Origin: Mycolicibacterium llatzerense
Lineage (GTDB): Bacteria > Actinomycetota > Actinomycetes > Mycobacteriales > Mycobacteriaceae
Reading direction: 5' to 3'
NCBI RefSeq assembly: GCF_000878195.1
Contig: NZ_JXST01000007.1
Span: 110,231-174,230, forward strand
Length of the DNA: 64,000 nucleotides
In this document: in pieces, positions 24,284 through 34,292 of the stretch
Position numbering within the stretch: position 1 is the first letter of the stretch
Layout of the letters: the number at the start of each line of letters is the position of its first letter
Notes under the pieces: model-generated
Told to the model about the DNA's origin: nothing
Database searches by the model: none
The model's input: only the letters and a program-made list of their open reading frames with translations
Made by a program: the position numbers and the translations under genes

Positions 24284-24988
24284 TCAGACGCTCTTGGTGA
24301 CGCCGTAATACGCCACAACGTCATCGGTGTCCGTCGTCGTGCTGGTTAGTGTGGCGTATGACCGCAGGAAAGACTGGCCTACGCAGCCATCGATCTTGAT
24401 GTGGTTGTCTTTGAGTGTCACGCGCGCTGGGGTGGCCTTGAAGGATTTTTTGTCCACTGGAACGCGGATCACCTGACCGGGCTTGGGGTGGATCTCGATC
24501 ATTCCGGACATCGGGAAGCTCACCCCTGTGGGAATGAGGTTTGCCAGTGATCCGTTGGTTGAGGCGCCGATTTGGCCGATCAGACGGACCTGGCCAAGTT
24601 CGATGCCGCAGCCGATCTCGTAGCCGACTTCCAAGGTGCCGCCGTTGAGCTTGGTTGTACCGGCGCCGGTGACGTTGCCGGTGAAGGTGCCGCCCACCAG
24701 ATACTCACGAGAGGAGACGGCGGTAGTCAACGGTGCGACGGGCAGTTCACTCTCTTTCTGCGCTTTCACTGTCAGGATCCAGCCGTCGGGGGTGGTGACG
24801 GCGACCGGATCAGCCGAGGGCACCACGCCATCGTCTGGCGGGGCGCCGCCGTCGGCGACAGCGTCCGGCGGCGCCGCGGCAGGCGATGGCTGCGGATCGG
24901 GTGCTGGTGGGTCGGCCAGGGAAACTGGCGCAGTTGTTACGGTTAGCACCGTGCAGGCCGCGGCTAGCACGACGAAGCGATTCAACAT
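24284..24988 (-). CDS. MspA-family porin with Pro-rich N-terminal extension
   Basis: A 234-residue protein. The signal peptide (MLNRFVVLAAACTVLTVTTA, cleavage after LA near residue 26) is followed by a ~45-residue Pro/Ala/Asp-rich segment. The MspA fold then shows DGWILTVKAQKESELPVAPL, SREYLVGGTFTGNVTGAGTT and LEVGYEIGCGIELGQVRLIG, ending YATLTSTTTDTDDVVAYYGV. Two cysteines (IGCGI and IDGCVGQ) could form a disulfide. MspA porins form octameric water-filled channels in the mycobacterial outer membrane. It is the middle gene of a three-gene minus-strand cluster; its neighbour upstream is a paralogue. Confidence 0.8.
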   Translation of the reverse strand: MLNRFVVLAAACTVLTVTTAPVSLADPPAPDPQPSPAAAPPDAVADGGAPPDDGVVPSADPVAVTTPDGWILTVKAQKESELPVAPLTTAVSSREYLVGGTFTGNVTGAGTTKLNGGTLEVGYEIGCGIELGQVRLIGQIGASTNGSLANLIPTGVSFPMSGMIEIHPKPGQVIRVPVDKKSFKATPARVTLKDNHIKIDGCVGQSFLRSYATLTSTTTDTDDVVAYYGVTKSV

Positions 24989-25074
24989 GGGGTTGTGTAG
25001 CCTCTCGTCGCCAGTTCGTTTCAGAGGTGAAGCGTGAAATGCTCTGGCGGGGAGTCGAATTCCAAGGGACAGGG

Positions 25075-25737
25075 TCATACGGCCTTCGTGACACCCAGGT
25101 AGGTGATCACGTCATCGGTGTTGTCGGTTGAGCTGGTCAAGGTGGCGTAGGACCGGATGAACGACTGTCCCGCGCAGTAATCGGTCTTGATCCGCACACC
25201 CGTCACGCTGATCCGGGTTGAGGTGCCTTTGAACGTTTTCTTGTCGATCGCCACCGGGGTCACCGTCCCCGGCTTGAGGTAGACCTTGCCCTGCAGGCTC
25301 ACACCGGTGCCATCGCCAATTCCGCTCAACGCTGGGGTGAGCGGAATTTTGATTGACGGTGTGAAGCTCGCGCCCGGGGTGATCTCACCCTCGTCCGCGA
25401 CGATGCCGCAGCCAATTTGCTCGCCGACCTCCAGCGTTCCGCCAGTGAGCTTGGTTGTGCCGTCGCCGGTCACACTGCCGGTGAAGGTGCCTGCGACGAG
25501 GTACTCGCGGGAGGTGATCGCGGTGGTCAGCGGCGCGACGGGAAGCTGAGATTCGTTACTGCCCACTACCGACAGGTGCCATCCATCGGGAGTATCGAGC
25601 AAGCCTGGGGAAGCCGATGGAACGGCACCGTCCACCGGCGGCCCCGGTGCGCTCGCGTCAGCGGTCGCGGAGGGCACAGTCCCCGCAGTGAGCAGAACGC
25701 ACACCGCGACCGCCAGCACCGCATAGCTGTTCGACAT
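25075..25737 (-). CDS. MspA-family porin
   Basis: A 220-residue paralogue of the neighbouring porin, with a signal peptide (MSNSYAVLAVAVCVLLTAGT, cleavage after ATA near residue 26) and a shorter linker. Matching motifs are DGWHLSVVGSNESQLPVAPL, SREYLVAGTFTGSVTGDGTT, EVGEQIGCGIVADEG, and FIRSYATLTSSTDNTDDVIT near the end. The same cysteine pair is present (IGCGI, TDYCAGQ). It is probably the first gene of the porin cluster, in tandem with the gene at 24284. Substrate preference cannot be read from sequence. Confidence 0.8.
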   Translation of the reverse strand: MSNSYAVLAVAVCVLLTAGTVPSATADASAPGPPVDGAVPSASPGLLDTPDGWHLSVVGSNESQLPVAPLTTAITSREYLVAGTFTGSVTGDGTTKLTGGTLEVGEQIGCGIVADEGEITPGASFTPSIKIPLTPALSGIGDGTGVSLQGKVYLKPGTVTPVAIDKKTFKGTSTRISVTGVRIKTDYCAGQSFIRSYATLTSSTDNTDDVITYLGVTKAV

Positions 25738-25789
25738 GACTCTGTGCGTGCCTCTCGTGTTCGATCGTCAGGCTTGATGCCGATGGCGG

Positions 25790-27577
<1,788 letters not shown>

Positions 27578-27638
27578 TTATCCCCCATTGCACAGCCTTG
27601 CGGCGAGGGTCCTACAAACTGTCGTAATTGGCTGGACC

Positions 27639-27669
27639 GGCCGCCGGCACCGGCGTGGCGCCGGCGGCC
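27639..27669 (+). promoter_or_regulatory. GC hairpin in the ctaD-fecB divergent region
   Basis: GGCCGCCGGC (27639-27648) and GCCGGCGGCC (27660-27669) form a perfect 10-bp stem with an 11-base loop, 51 bases upstream of the fecB GTG. It could be a 5'-UTR structure of fecB or an operator. No Fur/IdeR-type box was recognised in the 211-bp intergenic region. Confidence 0.4.
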
Positions 27670-27719
27670 GCGACCGCGCCTCATCTGGGCCGGACCGCCT
27701 GAGTGTTACCGTCGGCCAC

Positions 27720-28823
27720 GTGCAGTTTCCGACTCCCCGTACCCGGCAGGCCAGCGCGAGCGCAGTGGTCCTCACCGCCCTCAGCGCGGCAGCCGCGACC
27801 GTCCTGACGGGCTGTTCGGGCCACACCAGCGACCGGCCGACGGCGAACTCAGCTCCCATCACCAGCACCACGCGTATCGCCACCTCCGGCGTGTTGGGCA
27901 ACCAGCGCCGGCCCGACGACTCATGCGCGCCGGCCCCGGCAGCACTCGAGGACGGCCCGCCGACGCGCTCGGTGCACCATGCGGCGGGCGACACGGACGT
28001 CAAGGCCGACCCGCAGCGCATCGTCGTGCTCTCGGGCACCGCACTCGACGCGCTGTGCGCGCTGGGACTGCAGTCCCGCGTCGTCGCCGCGGCGACCCCG
28101 ACGGATTCCTCGGGCCAGACCTCATACCTGGGCACCGTCATCCACAACGCGCCGACGGCGGGCACCCGGAGCGCGCCCGACATGGCGGCCATCAAGGGCG
28201 CCAATCCCGACCTGATCATCGGCTCGCAGGCGTCGGCGACGTCGGACACCTACGGCGCCTTGTCGGCGATCGCGCCGACCGTGCTCACCGGACCGTCCGG
28301 CGCGGCCTGGCAGGACGATCTGCGCATGGTCGGTGCGGCCACCGGTCGCGGCGTCGCAGCCGGCGCACTGGTCGACGGATTCAACGCCGACGCCTCGAAG
28401 GTCGGCGGACAGAACGACGCCCCGCATTTCCAGGTGTCGGTCGTGCAACTGACCGAGGGCACCATGCGAGTCTGGGGCGCGAACAACTTCCCCGGCAGCG
28501 TGCTGGCCCGGATCGGCGCGGATCGGCCTGCGCCACAACGTTTTACCGACAAGCCATACCACGAGATCGACATCTCGAAGCTGCGTCCCAGCACCGATTT
28601 CTCGTCGGCCGACGGTGACATCGTCTATCTGTCGTTCGATTCCCCGGCCGCCAAGGAACAGGCCAAGACCCTGCTCGACAGCCCGGCCTGGAAGAAGCTC
28701 GCGGCCACCCGCGACAACCGGGTGTTCATCGTGAACAACGAGGTGTGGCAGACCGGTCAGGGCATCGTGGCGGCCCGCGGCATGCTCGACGACCTGCACT
28801 GGCTCAACGCGCCCATCAATTAG
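27720..28823 (+). CDS. fecB: FecB-type siderophore/iron-binding lipoprotein
   Basis: A 367-residue lipoprotein with a GTG start and a signal peptide ending in lipobox LTGC (Cys32). The periplasmic-binding-protein fold shows DPQRIVVLSGTALDALCALG, ANPDLIIGSQ, FTDKPYHEIDISKLRPSTDF, GDIVYLSFDS and AWKKLAATRDNRVFIVNNE. It is homologous to M. tuberculosis FecB (Rv3044), an outer-face ferric-siderophore-binding protein. It is divergent from ctaD as in M. tuberculosis. Its last 4 bases overlap the convergent purine operon. Confidence 0.9.
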   Translation: MQFPTPRTRQASASAVVLTALSAAAATVLTGCSGHTSDRPTANSAPITSTTRIATSGVLGNQRRPDDSCAPAPAALEDGPPTRSVHHAAGDTDVKADPQRIVVLSGTALDALCALGLQSRVVAAATPTDSSGQTSYLGTVIHNAPTAGTRSAPDMAAIKGANPDLIIGSQASATSDTYGALSAIAPTVLTGPSGAAWQDDLRMVGAATGRGVAAGALVDGFNADASKVGGQNDAPHFQVSVVQLTEGTMRVWGANNFPGSVLARIGADRPAPQRFTDKPYHEIDISKLRPSTDFSSADGDIVYLSFDSPAAKEQAKTLLDSPAWKKLAATRDNRVFIVNNEVWQTGQGIVAARGMLDDLHWLNAPIN

Positions 28824-29857
28824 TCCACCTCCTGCAGGGCCTGCTGGCCGAACTGTCCCAGACCCAGCGAACCGTCGGGCAACACCAGCTCGCCCGTCTC
28901 GATGCGCTGCCGGAGGTAGGCGAAGGTCTGCGCGGTCTGCGCGAAGAGGTGCTCGCCGGCCCGTAAGGTTGGGCGGCTCTTGGCTTCCGGGGTGGCGAAC
29001 TGCGGTAGCGGTTTGACCTCGGTGTAGTAGTCGACGTTGAAGAACAGCGGGAACGAGTACCGCTCCTCGGCCACCTTGCGGACCCGGTGGCTGGTCGCCA
29101 CGAACGCGCCGTTGGTCCACAGCTCGAGCAGGTCGCCGATGTTGACGACGAACGCGCCGTCGACCGGCGGGACGTCGATCCACTCGCCTGCCCCATTGAG
29201 CACCTCGAGTCCTGGCGCGGTGGGCTTGAGCAGCGTGAAGCATTCGTAGTCGGTGTGCGCGCCGATCCCGATGCTGTCCTTGGCATCCGGGTTGTAGGGG
29301 TAGTGGATGAGCCGCAACTGGCTCGGGGTCTTGGTGGCGTGCCGGGAGAACACCTCGGGGTCTTCGCCGAGCGCCACCGCGAATGCCCACAGCAGCCGCT
29401 GCCCCACCGCCAACAGCGCCTGGTAGTAGGCGGTCACCGCCGGCGCGAAACCCGCGAGCTCCGGCCAGGCGTTGGGGCCGAGCATCGGGTTTCCGCAGAG
29501 ATAGTCCGGGTCGTCGACGGGTAGGTCGAGCGCGGTATCGAACGCTTCTTTCAGGTCCGGGACGGTGCCCTCGAGGCCCTCCTCCCCGATCGGCACATAG
29601 CCGCGGTGGCAGCTGGAGAGCCCGATGTAGTTGCGCATCTTCTCTTCGACCGGCAGCGCGAAGAACTCCTTGACGGCGGCGAGCATGGCGTCGAACAGCG
29701 ACTCGTCGATACCGGTACCGCTGATGTAGAAGAAGCCGACTTCGGCTGCCGCACGGCCGATCTCGGCAGCCACCCGTTCCTGCTCGGCGCGCTCGGGTGA
29801 GTACAGTCCACCGATGTCGATGACCGGCACCGACGTGAATGACGTTATGCCACTCAT
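28820..29857 (-). CDS. 2-oxoglutarate/Fe(II)-dependent oxygenase (IPNS family)
   Basis: A 345-residue protein. It has the DIOX-N segment (PVIDIGGLYSPERAEQERVA, EVGFFYISGTGID) and the jelly-roll core with Fe ligands His201-x-Asp203 (GAHTDYECF) and His257 (ATSHRVRKV), plus the 2-oxoglutarate motif Arg266-x-Ser268 (RYSFPLFF). It is the last gene of the allantoin operon, with an ATGA overlap to the gene before it. Relatives hydroxylate small molecules; by context it may oxidise a purine, hydantoin or ureide, but the substrate is not deducible. Confidence 0.8.
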   Translation of the reverse strand: MSGITSFTSVPVIDIGGLYSPERAEQERVAAEIGRAAAEVGFFYISGTGIDESLFDAMLAAVKEFFALPVEEKMRNYIGLSSCHRGYVPIGEEGLEGTVPDLKEAFDTALDLPVDDPDYLCGNPMLGPNAWPELAGFAPAVTAYYQALLAVGQRLLWAFAVALGEDPEVFSRHATKTPSQLRLIHYPYNPDAKDSIGIGAHTDYECFTLLKPTAPGLEVLNGAGEWIDVPPVDGAFVVNIGDLLELWTNGAFVATSHRVRKVAEERYSFPLFFNVDYYTEVKPLPQFATPEAKSRPTLRAGEHLFAQTAQTFAYLRQRIETGELVLPDGSLGLGQFGQQALQEVD

Positions 29858-30399
29858 GAATTCACATCCCCTTCCGATTCATCCACCGTCCAGCGCACGC
29901 CGTTGGCCTGGATTTCGTCGCCGCACATCACGATTCCGAGCTGCTGGTAGGCGGCATCGCCGACGGTGCCGATGAGCACCTGCCCGCGATCGGCCCAGCC
30001 GAACAGCCCGCCGGCCCGAACCAGCAGAGCCCGGGCGCCGTCCGCTCCGGAAAGGAACAGCGCGCCCACCCGGCCGTCGCCGTCCGCGCCGTCGCCGCCC
30101 GGGTCGCGGACCCAATGTTCGATGTAGTTCTCGTGCACACCGGCTTCGATGAGAACCTCACCGTCCCAGGTCATCACACCGGCATCCGGAAACGGGCCGG
30201 GCGGCTCCACGTCCACGGCACGATGCCACTCGAAGACGTCGCCGTGCTGCGTCAGCGTCCCCGCGAAGCCGCGCGAGTCGACGTACGCCGTCAGCCCCTG
30301 CAGCCACAGCACTCCGGGCTCGTCGTCCCGGGTGCCGTCCGCCCCGATCAGCAGGGTGCGCCGCCACAGCCCGGCGCACGTGGTCATCTGCACGGTCAC
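29854..30399 (-). CDS. Uncharacterised protein in the allantoin operon
   Basis: A 181-residue protein with a GTG start overlapping the allantoicase stop (GTGA). It is beta-rich with tryptophan/histidine features (CAGLWRRTLLIGADG, GVLWLQGLTAYVDSRGFAGT, HGDVFEWHRAVDVEPPGPFP, GVHENYIEHWVRD), an appearance like a lipocalin or other small-molecule-binding barrel. It is not ureidoglycolate lyase by eye. Its place directly after allantoicase makes a role in handling ureidoglycolate or the oxygenase substrate possible; no function is claimed. Confidence 0.65.
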   Translation of the reverse strand: MTVQMTTCAGLWRRTLLIGADGTRDDEPGVLWLQGLTAYVDSRGFAGTLTQHGDVFEWHRAVDVEPPGPFPDAGVMTWDGEVLIEAGVHENYIEHWVRDPGGDGADGDGRVGALFLSGADGARALLVRAGGLFGWADRGQVLIGTVGDAAYQQLGIVMCGDEIQANGVRWTVDESEGDVNS

Positions 30400-31409
30400 G
30401 AACTCTCCTCCCATCGGTCATGCAGCACCTGCAATCCGTCGGCGGCGGGAACCCCGAGTGCCCGCACCCTGGCGATCCCGCCGTCCGGGTAGGCCTGCAC
30501 GCGCAGTGCGGCCACACCGGCCACATCGACCGGGAAGACCTGTCGCGCATCGGGGATCAGCGTCGTGCGCGCCAGCACCGGGACGTCGAAAGCGACCAGA
30601 CCCCAACCGTGTTCACGATCGGCACCACAGCGGCTGCCCAGCACCGATACCTCGGGGCTGGCGTTGAACACGAAGTAGGAGGTGTCGATCTCGATCCGGA
30701 GCAGGTCGGCGGGGACCGCGAACGAGATGATCACCGCATCGTGGGTGTCGGGCCCGATATCGCGGCGCCGCCGGGTCTCCCACCCATCGCCCATGTTGTG
30801 CGGTCGGTTCGGGGCGATCAGCGAGCCGGCGCTGGAATAGAAACTGTCGCTGCACCATTCGACGCGCCCGCCCTGCTCGAGGCCCGACACCTCGACGGTG
30901 ACACCGGCCCACAGTGCCGGGTCCGGCACCACTTCGCCGTAGGCACGCAGCCGCGCGACACCACCGTCGGATTGCAACCGCAGCCGTAGGTGCGTCCACC
31001 GGCGGCGGTCTGTCACGGCCAGCAGATTGTGCGAATCCGCCTTGAGCACAGTCATTTCCACTATCGGGGTCCATACCACGGCGCGGCCGGCCGGATCCTC
31101 GGTACGTTCCAGCGTGCAGGCGTCGACGGCGCAGGCGGTCGGGTGATTGCCGGAAAAGAACCGGGTGTCGACATCGATGCTGTGTAGCCGGCCGGCGGCA
31201 CCCAGCCGGATGATCGCCCAGTCACCGTCCCGCCCTGCGTGGCGCTTGGTCTCCCAGCCGTCCACTACTTCGCCGCGCAGGTCGTAGGTACCGGGCACGA
31301 AGGCGGGCTCGCCCGGATCGACGAGCCGTTCCTTGAACCCGAACGATTCATCGCTGGCCGCCACCACGCTGCCTCCGACGACGCGGGAGGCGAGATCGAC
31401 GTCGGTCAT
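30396..31409 (-). CDS. alc: Allantoicase
   Basis: A 337-residue protein starting at the ATG overlapping the upstream stop (ATGA, 31406-31409). Two tandem jelly-roll repeats typical of allantoicase are visible: DLASRVVGGSVVAASDESFG, GEVVDGWETKRH, DWAIIRLGAAG and HLRLRLQSDGGVARLRAYGE in the first; WCSDSFYSSAGSLIAPNRPH, MGDGWETRRRRD and the parallel VQAYPDGGIARVRALG in the second. It hydrolyses allantoate to ureidoglycolate and urea. It follows allantoinase and the racemase-family protein in the operon, giving the expected pathway order. Confidence 0.9.
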   Translation of the reverse strand: MTDVDLASRVVGGSVVAASDESFGFKERLVDPGEPAFVPGTYDLRGEVVDGWETKRHAGRDGDWAIIRLGAAGRLHSIDVDTRFFSGNHPTACAVDACTLERTEDPAGRAVVWTPIVEMTVLKADSHNLLAVTDRRRWTHLRLRLQSDGGVARLRAYGEVVPDPALWAGVTVEVSGLEQGGRVEWCSDSFYSSAGSLIAPNRPHNMGDGWETRRRRDIGPDTHDAVIISFAVPADLLRIEIDTSYFVFNASPEVSVLGSRCGADREHGWGLVAFDVPVLARTTLIPDARQVFPVDVAGVAALRVQAYPDGGIARVRALGVPAADGLQVLHDRWEESS

Positions 31410-32167
31410 GACCCCGGAACTCCCGACCCCAGCGCTGTCGACAGGGGCCAATGACTGCGCGGATTGTCCGGCCCGGGTGCGTAGACCCCGGCCTTGCTGG
31501 TGGACAAACCGAGCCCGACGACGGCTTGCGCGAGGGCCACCGCAGCGGCCACCCCGTCGACGGCGGGAACACCGAGTTTGGCCGAGATCGCCGCTGTCAC
31601 ACCGGCCATCCCGGCACAGCCCAGGCAGATCACGTCGGCACCGTCCTCGCTGATCGCCCGGGCCGCCTCGTCGACGATCGCCTGCACGGCACCGGCCGGG
31701 TCGGCGTCCACCTGTGCCGTGCCCAGTCCGCAGGCCCGCACGGAAGCGCAGTGCGCGTTCAGCCCGGCGAGCAGCAGACGGTCTTCGATCGCGGGGATCG
31801 ACCGGGCCAGCGTGGTGATCACCGAGAACCGCCTGCCGATCAGATGGGCGACGTGCGCGGCGCATTCGGCGATGTCGAACACCGGCACGGTCAGCATTTC
31901 CGCCAGCGCATCGCGCCCGTGCTCACCGAATCCCGCCAGCACGACCGCATCGAAGTCGAAGACCCCGTCCCCGGCGAGCCGGGCCACGATATCCATCACC
32001 CCGACCGCCGACAGATAGCTCTCTGCCGCGGAATCGATCGCCTCCACCCCGAAATACGGTGACATGCAGACGATCTCGACCCCAGAATGGGCCGCCGCCC
32101 GTGCGGCAGCCGCGATCTCGATGGTCATCGCCGCCGAGGTGTTGGGGTTGAGCACCAGAATTCTCAT
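31406..32167 (-). CDS. Asp/Glu/hydantoin racemase-family protein (allantoin racemase-like)
   Basis: A 253-residue protein that starts MRILVLNPNTS, the signature of hydantoin/allantoin racemases. The second catalytic cysteine is present as Cys184 (CLGCAGMAG), but the first, expected in a (V/L)ACFGDPG motif, is Gly79 (LAGFGEHG). A classical two-base cysteine racemisation is therefore doubtful unless Cys102 substitutes. Context between allantoinase and allantoicase points to allantoin stereochemistry or a related decarboxylase/isomerase step. It overlaps both neighbours by 4 bases. Confidence 0.8.
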   Translation of the reverse strand: MRILVLNPNTSAAMTIEIAAAARAAAHSGVEIVCMSPYFGVEAIDSAAESYLSAVGVMDIVARLAGDGVFDFDAVVLAGFGEHGRDALAEMLTVPVFDIAECAAHVAHLIGRRFSVITTLARSIPAIEDRLLLAGLNAHCASVRACGLGTAQVDADPAGAVQAIVDEAARAISEDGADVICLGCAGMAGVTAAISAKLGVPAVDGVAAAVALAQAVVGLGLSTSKAGVYAPGPDNPRSHWPLSTALGSGVPGS

Positions 32168-33462
32168 ACCGACTCCCCTATCCGGGCCAGCGCGGGCCTG
32201 CCCGCCACCCACGTCTGCAGCACCGAACCACGCAGGCGCACACCGTCGTAAGGGCTCACTGGATGACGGTGCCGCAGCGTGGCCGCGCTCACCGTCTCTT
32301 CTACGTCGGGATCGAAAGAGCACAGGTCGGCCCGCATGCCGACCGCGATCCGGCCGCGGTCGCTGTAGCCGGCCAGGGCCGCCGGTCGCTCCGACATCCA
32401 CCGGCTCAGGTCGGCGAGCCCGAAACCGCGTGCGGCGGCCTGGGTCCACACCACCCGCGGACTGAGCTGCAGTGAACTGATCCCACCAAACGCCCGGCCG
32501 AAATCTCCGCCGGCTTTGAGCTGCGGCGCACAGGGCGAGTGGTCCGACACCACCAAATCCAGGGTGCCGTCGTGCAGCGCGGACCACAGCATCTCCCGGT
32601 TGGCTCCGTCGCGAATAGGCGGACAGCAGGCGAATTCAGTTCCGCCGTCGGGGACCGCCTCCGCGGTGAATGTCAGGTAATGCGGGCAGGTTTCGGCTGT
32701 CACCGCAATCCCGGCCCGCTTGGCCGCCGCCAACCGGGACAGCACCGCGGCACTGGCGACGTGCACCACATGCGCCCGGGCCCCGGTCTCCCGCGCCGTG
32801 TCGATGACCAACGCCACGGCATCCGCTTCAGCGGCATCGGGGCGCGACGCCAGGAACGACCGGTATCGGCGACCCGATGGCGCCGGCCCGGCGCCGATCA
32901 CTCGGTGACTTTCCGCGTGTACCAACATCACCGACCCCAGTTCGGCGACACGTGCCATGGCGTCCCGGAATTGCGCAGGGGTCAGGCGCGGAAACTGCGG
33001 GTTGCCGGAATCAGCCAGGAAACACTTGAAGCCGCGTACCCCGGCCCGCTGCAGCGGCGCCAGCTGATCCAGATTGCCCGGTACCACGCCACCCCAGTAC
33101 CCCATATCGACGTGGCAATTATCTTCGGCCGCGGCCTTTTTCACAGTCAGCGCCGCGACGCTGGTGGTGACCGGATCACAGTCCAGCGGCATGTCCACCA
33201 GCGTCGTGGTACCGGCCGCGGCGGCCGCCGCGGTGGCGGTGTCAAACCCCTCCCAGTCGGTGCCCGGATCGTTGATATGAACGTGCGTGTCGACGAACCC
33301 CGGCAGCAACACCGCGGAGTCAGGTATCCGAATCTCCTCGGCGGCAGAGCAATCCGCGTCGACGGGCCCGATGAACTCGATCCGGCCTCCGGACACGCCG
33401 ACCGACGCCGGACGCAGATGACCGTCGACAAGTGCCTGATCCGCGCGCAGTACGCACTGCAT
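32164..33462 (-). CDS. allB: Allantoinase (cyclic amidohydrolase)
   Basis: A 432-residue protein starting at the ATG that shares a base with the upstream stop (TGATG). Metal-site motifs of the dihydroorotase/allantoinase family are visible: His60-x-His62 (DTHVHINDPG), the carbamylated Lys146 (GFKCFLADSG), MLVHAES, AHVVHVASA and the terminal Asp in SDHSPC. It opens the hydantoin ring of allantoin to allantoate. This is the committed catabolic step of the operon; transport genes lie upstream. Confidence 0.9.
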   Translation of the reverse strand: MQCVLRADQALVDGHLRPASVGVSGGRIEFIGPVDADCSAAEEIRIPDSAVLLPGFVDTHVHINDPGTDWEGFDTATAAAAAAGTTTLVDMPLDCDPVTTSVAALTVKKAAAEDNCHVDMGYWGGVVPGNLDQLAPLQRAGVRGFKCFLADSGNPQFPRLTPAQFRDAMARVAELGSVMLVHAESHRVIGAGPAPSGRRYRSFLASRPDAAEADAVALVIDTARETGARAHVVHVASAAVLSRLAAAKRAGIAVTAETCPHYLTFTAEAVPDGGTEFACCPPIRDGANREMLWSALHDGTLDLVVSDHSPCAPQLKAGGDFGRAFGGISSLQLSPRVVWTQAAARGFGLADLSRWMSERPAALAGYSDRGRIAVGMRADLCSFDPDVEETVSAATLRHRHPVSPYDGVRLRGSVLQTWVAGRPALARIGESV

Positions 33463-34292
33463 CACACCGGACCGAACCTGTGGTGGAAATGCTCGGTGAG
33501 CTCCGGCCACACATGTGGGTCATGTCCGGGGATCAACTGGAACCCCTTGTCCGCGGCCAACTTCTTGAGCTTGCGAATCGGCTCGATGGTGTCCTGCGGG
33601 TCGACGTCGATGAACCCGCCGATGGCGAGTTCGTGCTCGATGTTCTCGGTGAGATCAGCTGCGTCGAAGGCGAATACGAAGCCATCACCGCCGACGGACT
33701 GGTCCAGTTGGACGACGAAGCTCTGATGACCCGGCGTATGCCCGTACGTGGGCACCGCGGTGATCCCCGGGGCTATCTCGGCTTCCCCATCAGCCAGGCG
33801 CCATTCGATGTTCGGGTCGTCGAAGTCCACCCGATTGATCGCATTACGTTCAGGCTCAGGATGATTCGACAGCCCGTACTCGAGTTCGCGGCGCTGGGCA
33901 TGTACCGGCACCTTGCCGGCGAACAGTTTCAGGCCGCCGGCGTGATCGTGGTGCAGGTGGCTGACGGCGACGGTCTGGATCTCATCGAAATCCACCCCGA
34001 CCTCCGCGAGCCGCTGCTCGATGGGCTCGCCGGGACCGGGCAGCACCGGGCGGTACTCGACGGTCGGGAAGTACCGCCGGTACAGCGCCGGGTCACGTAT
34101 GAGCGCGGTGTTGAAGCCGGTGTCGAGCAGTACCCAACCGCCGTCGGTCTGCAGCAGCACCCCGGGCACCGGTTCGCGCATCCGCTCCTGGCGTGGCGCG
34201 CCGTACACCGACACCGACTTCGGCAGTTCCTCCCAGCCCAGGGTCAGCAGGATGATCCGCCGCACCCCGGGCTTGCCGACGAGCGTGGCCAT
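33462..34292 (-). CDS. Metallo-beta-lactamase-fold hydrolase (lactonase-like)
   Basis: A 276-residue protein with the di-metal motif His112-x-His114-x-Asp116-His117 (SHLHHDHAGG), later histidine TYGHTPGHQSF, Asp in FAFDAADL and His in IPGHDPHVW. This layout matches AHL lactonase/AttM-type MBL proteins. Start and stop share bases with both neighbours. In this operon it may hydrolyse a lactone or hydantoin-type ring, or a ureide intermediate; the substrate is unproven. Quorum quenching is an alternative suggested only by family. Confidence 0.75.
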   Translation of the reverse strand: MATLVGKPGVRRIILLTLGWEELPKSVSVYGAPRQERMREPVPGVLLQTDGGWVLLDTGFNTALIRDPALYRRYFPTVEYRPVLPGPGEPIEQRLAEVGVDFDEIQTVAVSHLHHDHAGGLKLFAGKVPVHAQRRELEYGLSNHPEPERNAINRVDFDDPNIEWRLADGEAEIAPGITAVPTYGHTPGHQSFVVQLDQSVGGDGFVFAFDAADLTENIEHELAIGGFIDVDPQDTIEPIRKLKKLAADKGFQLIPGHDPHVWPELTEHFHHRFGPV

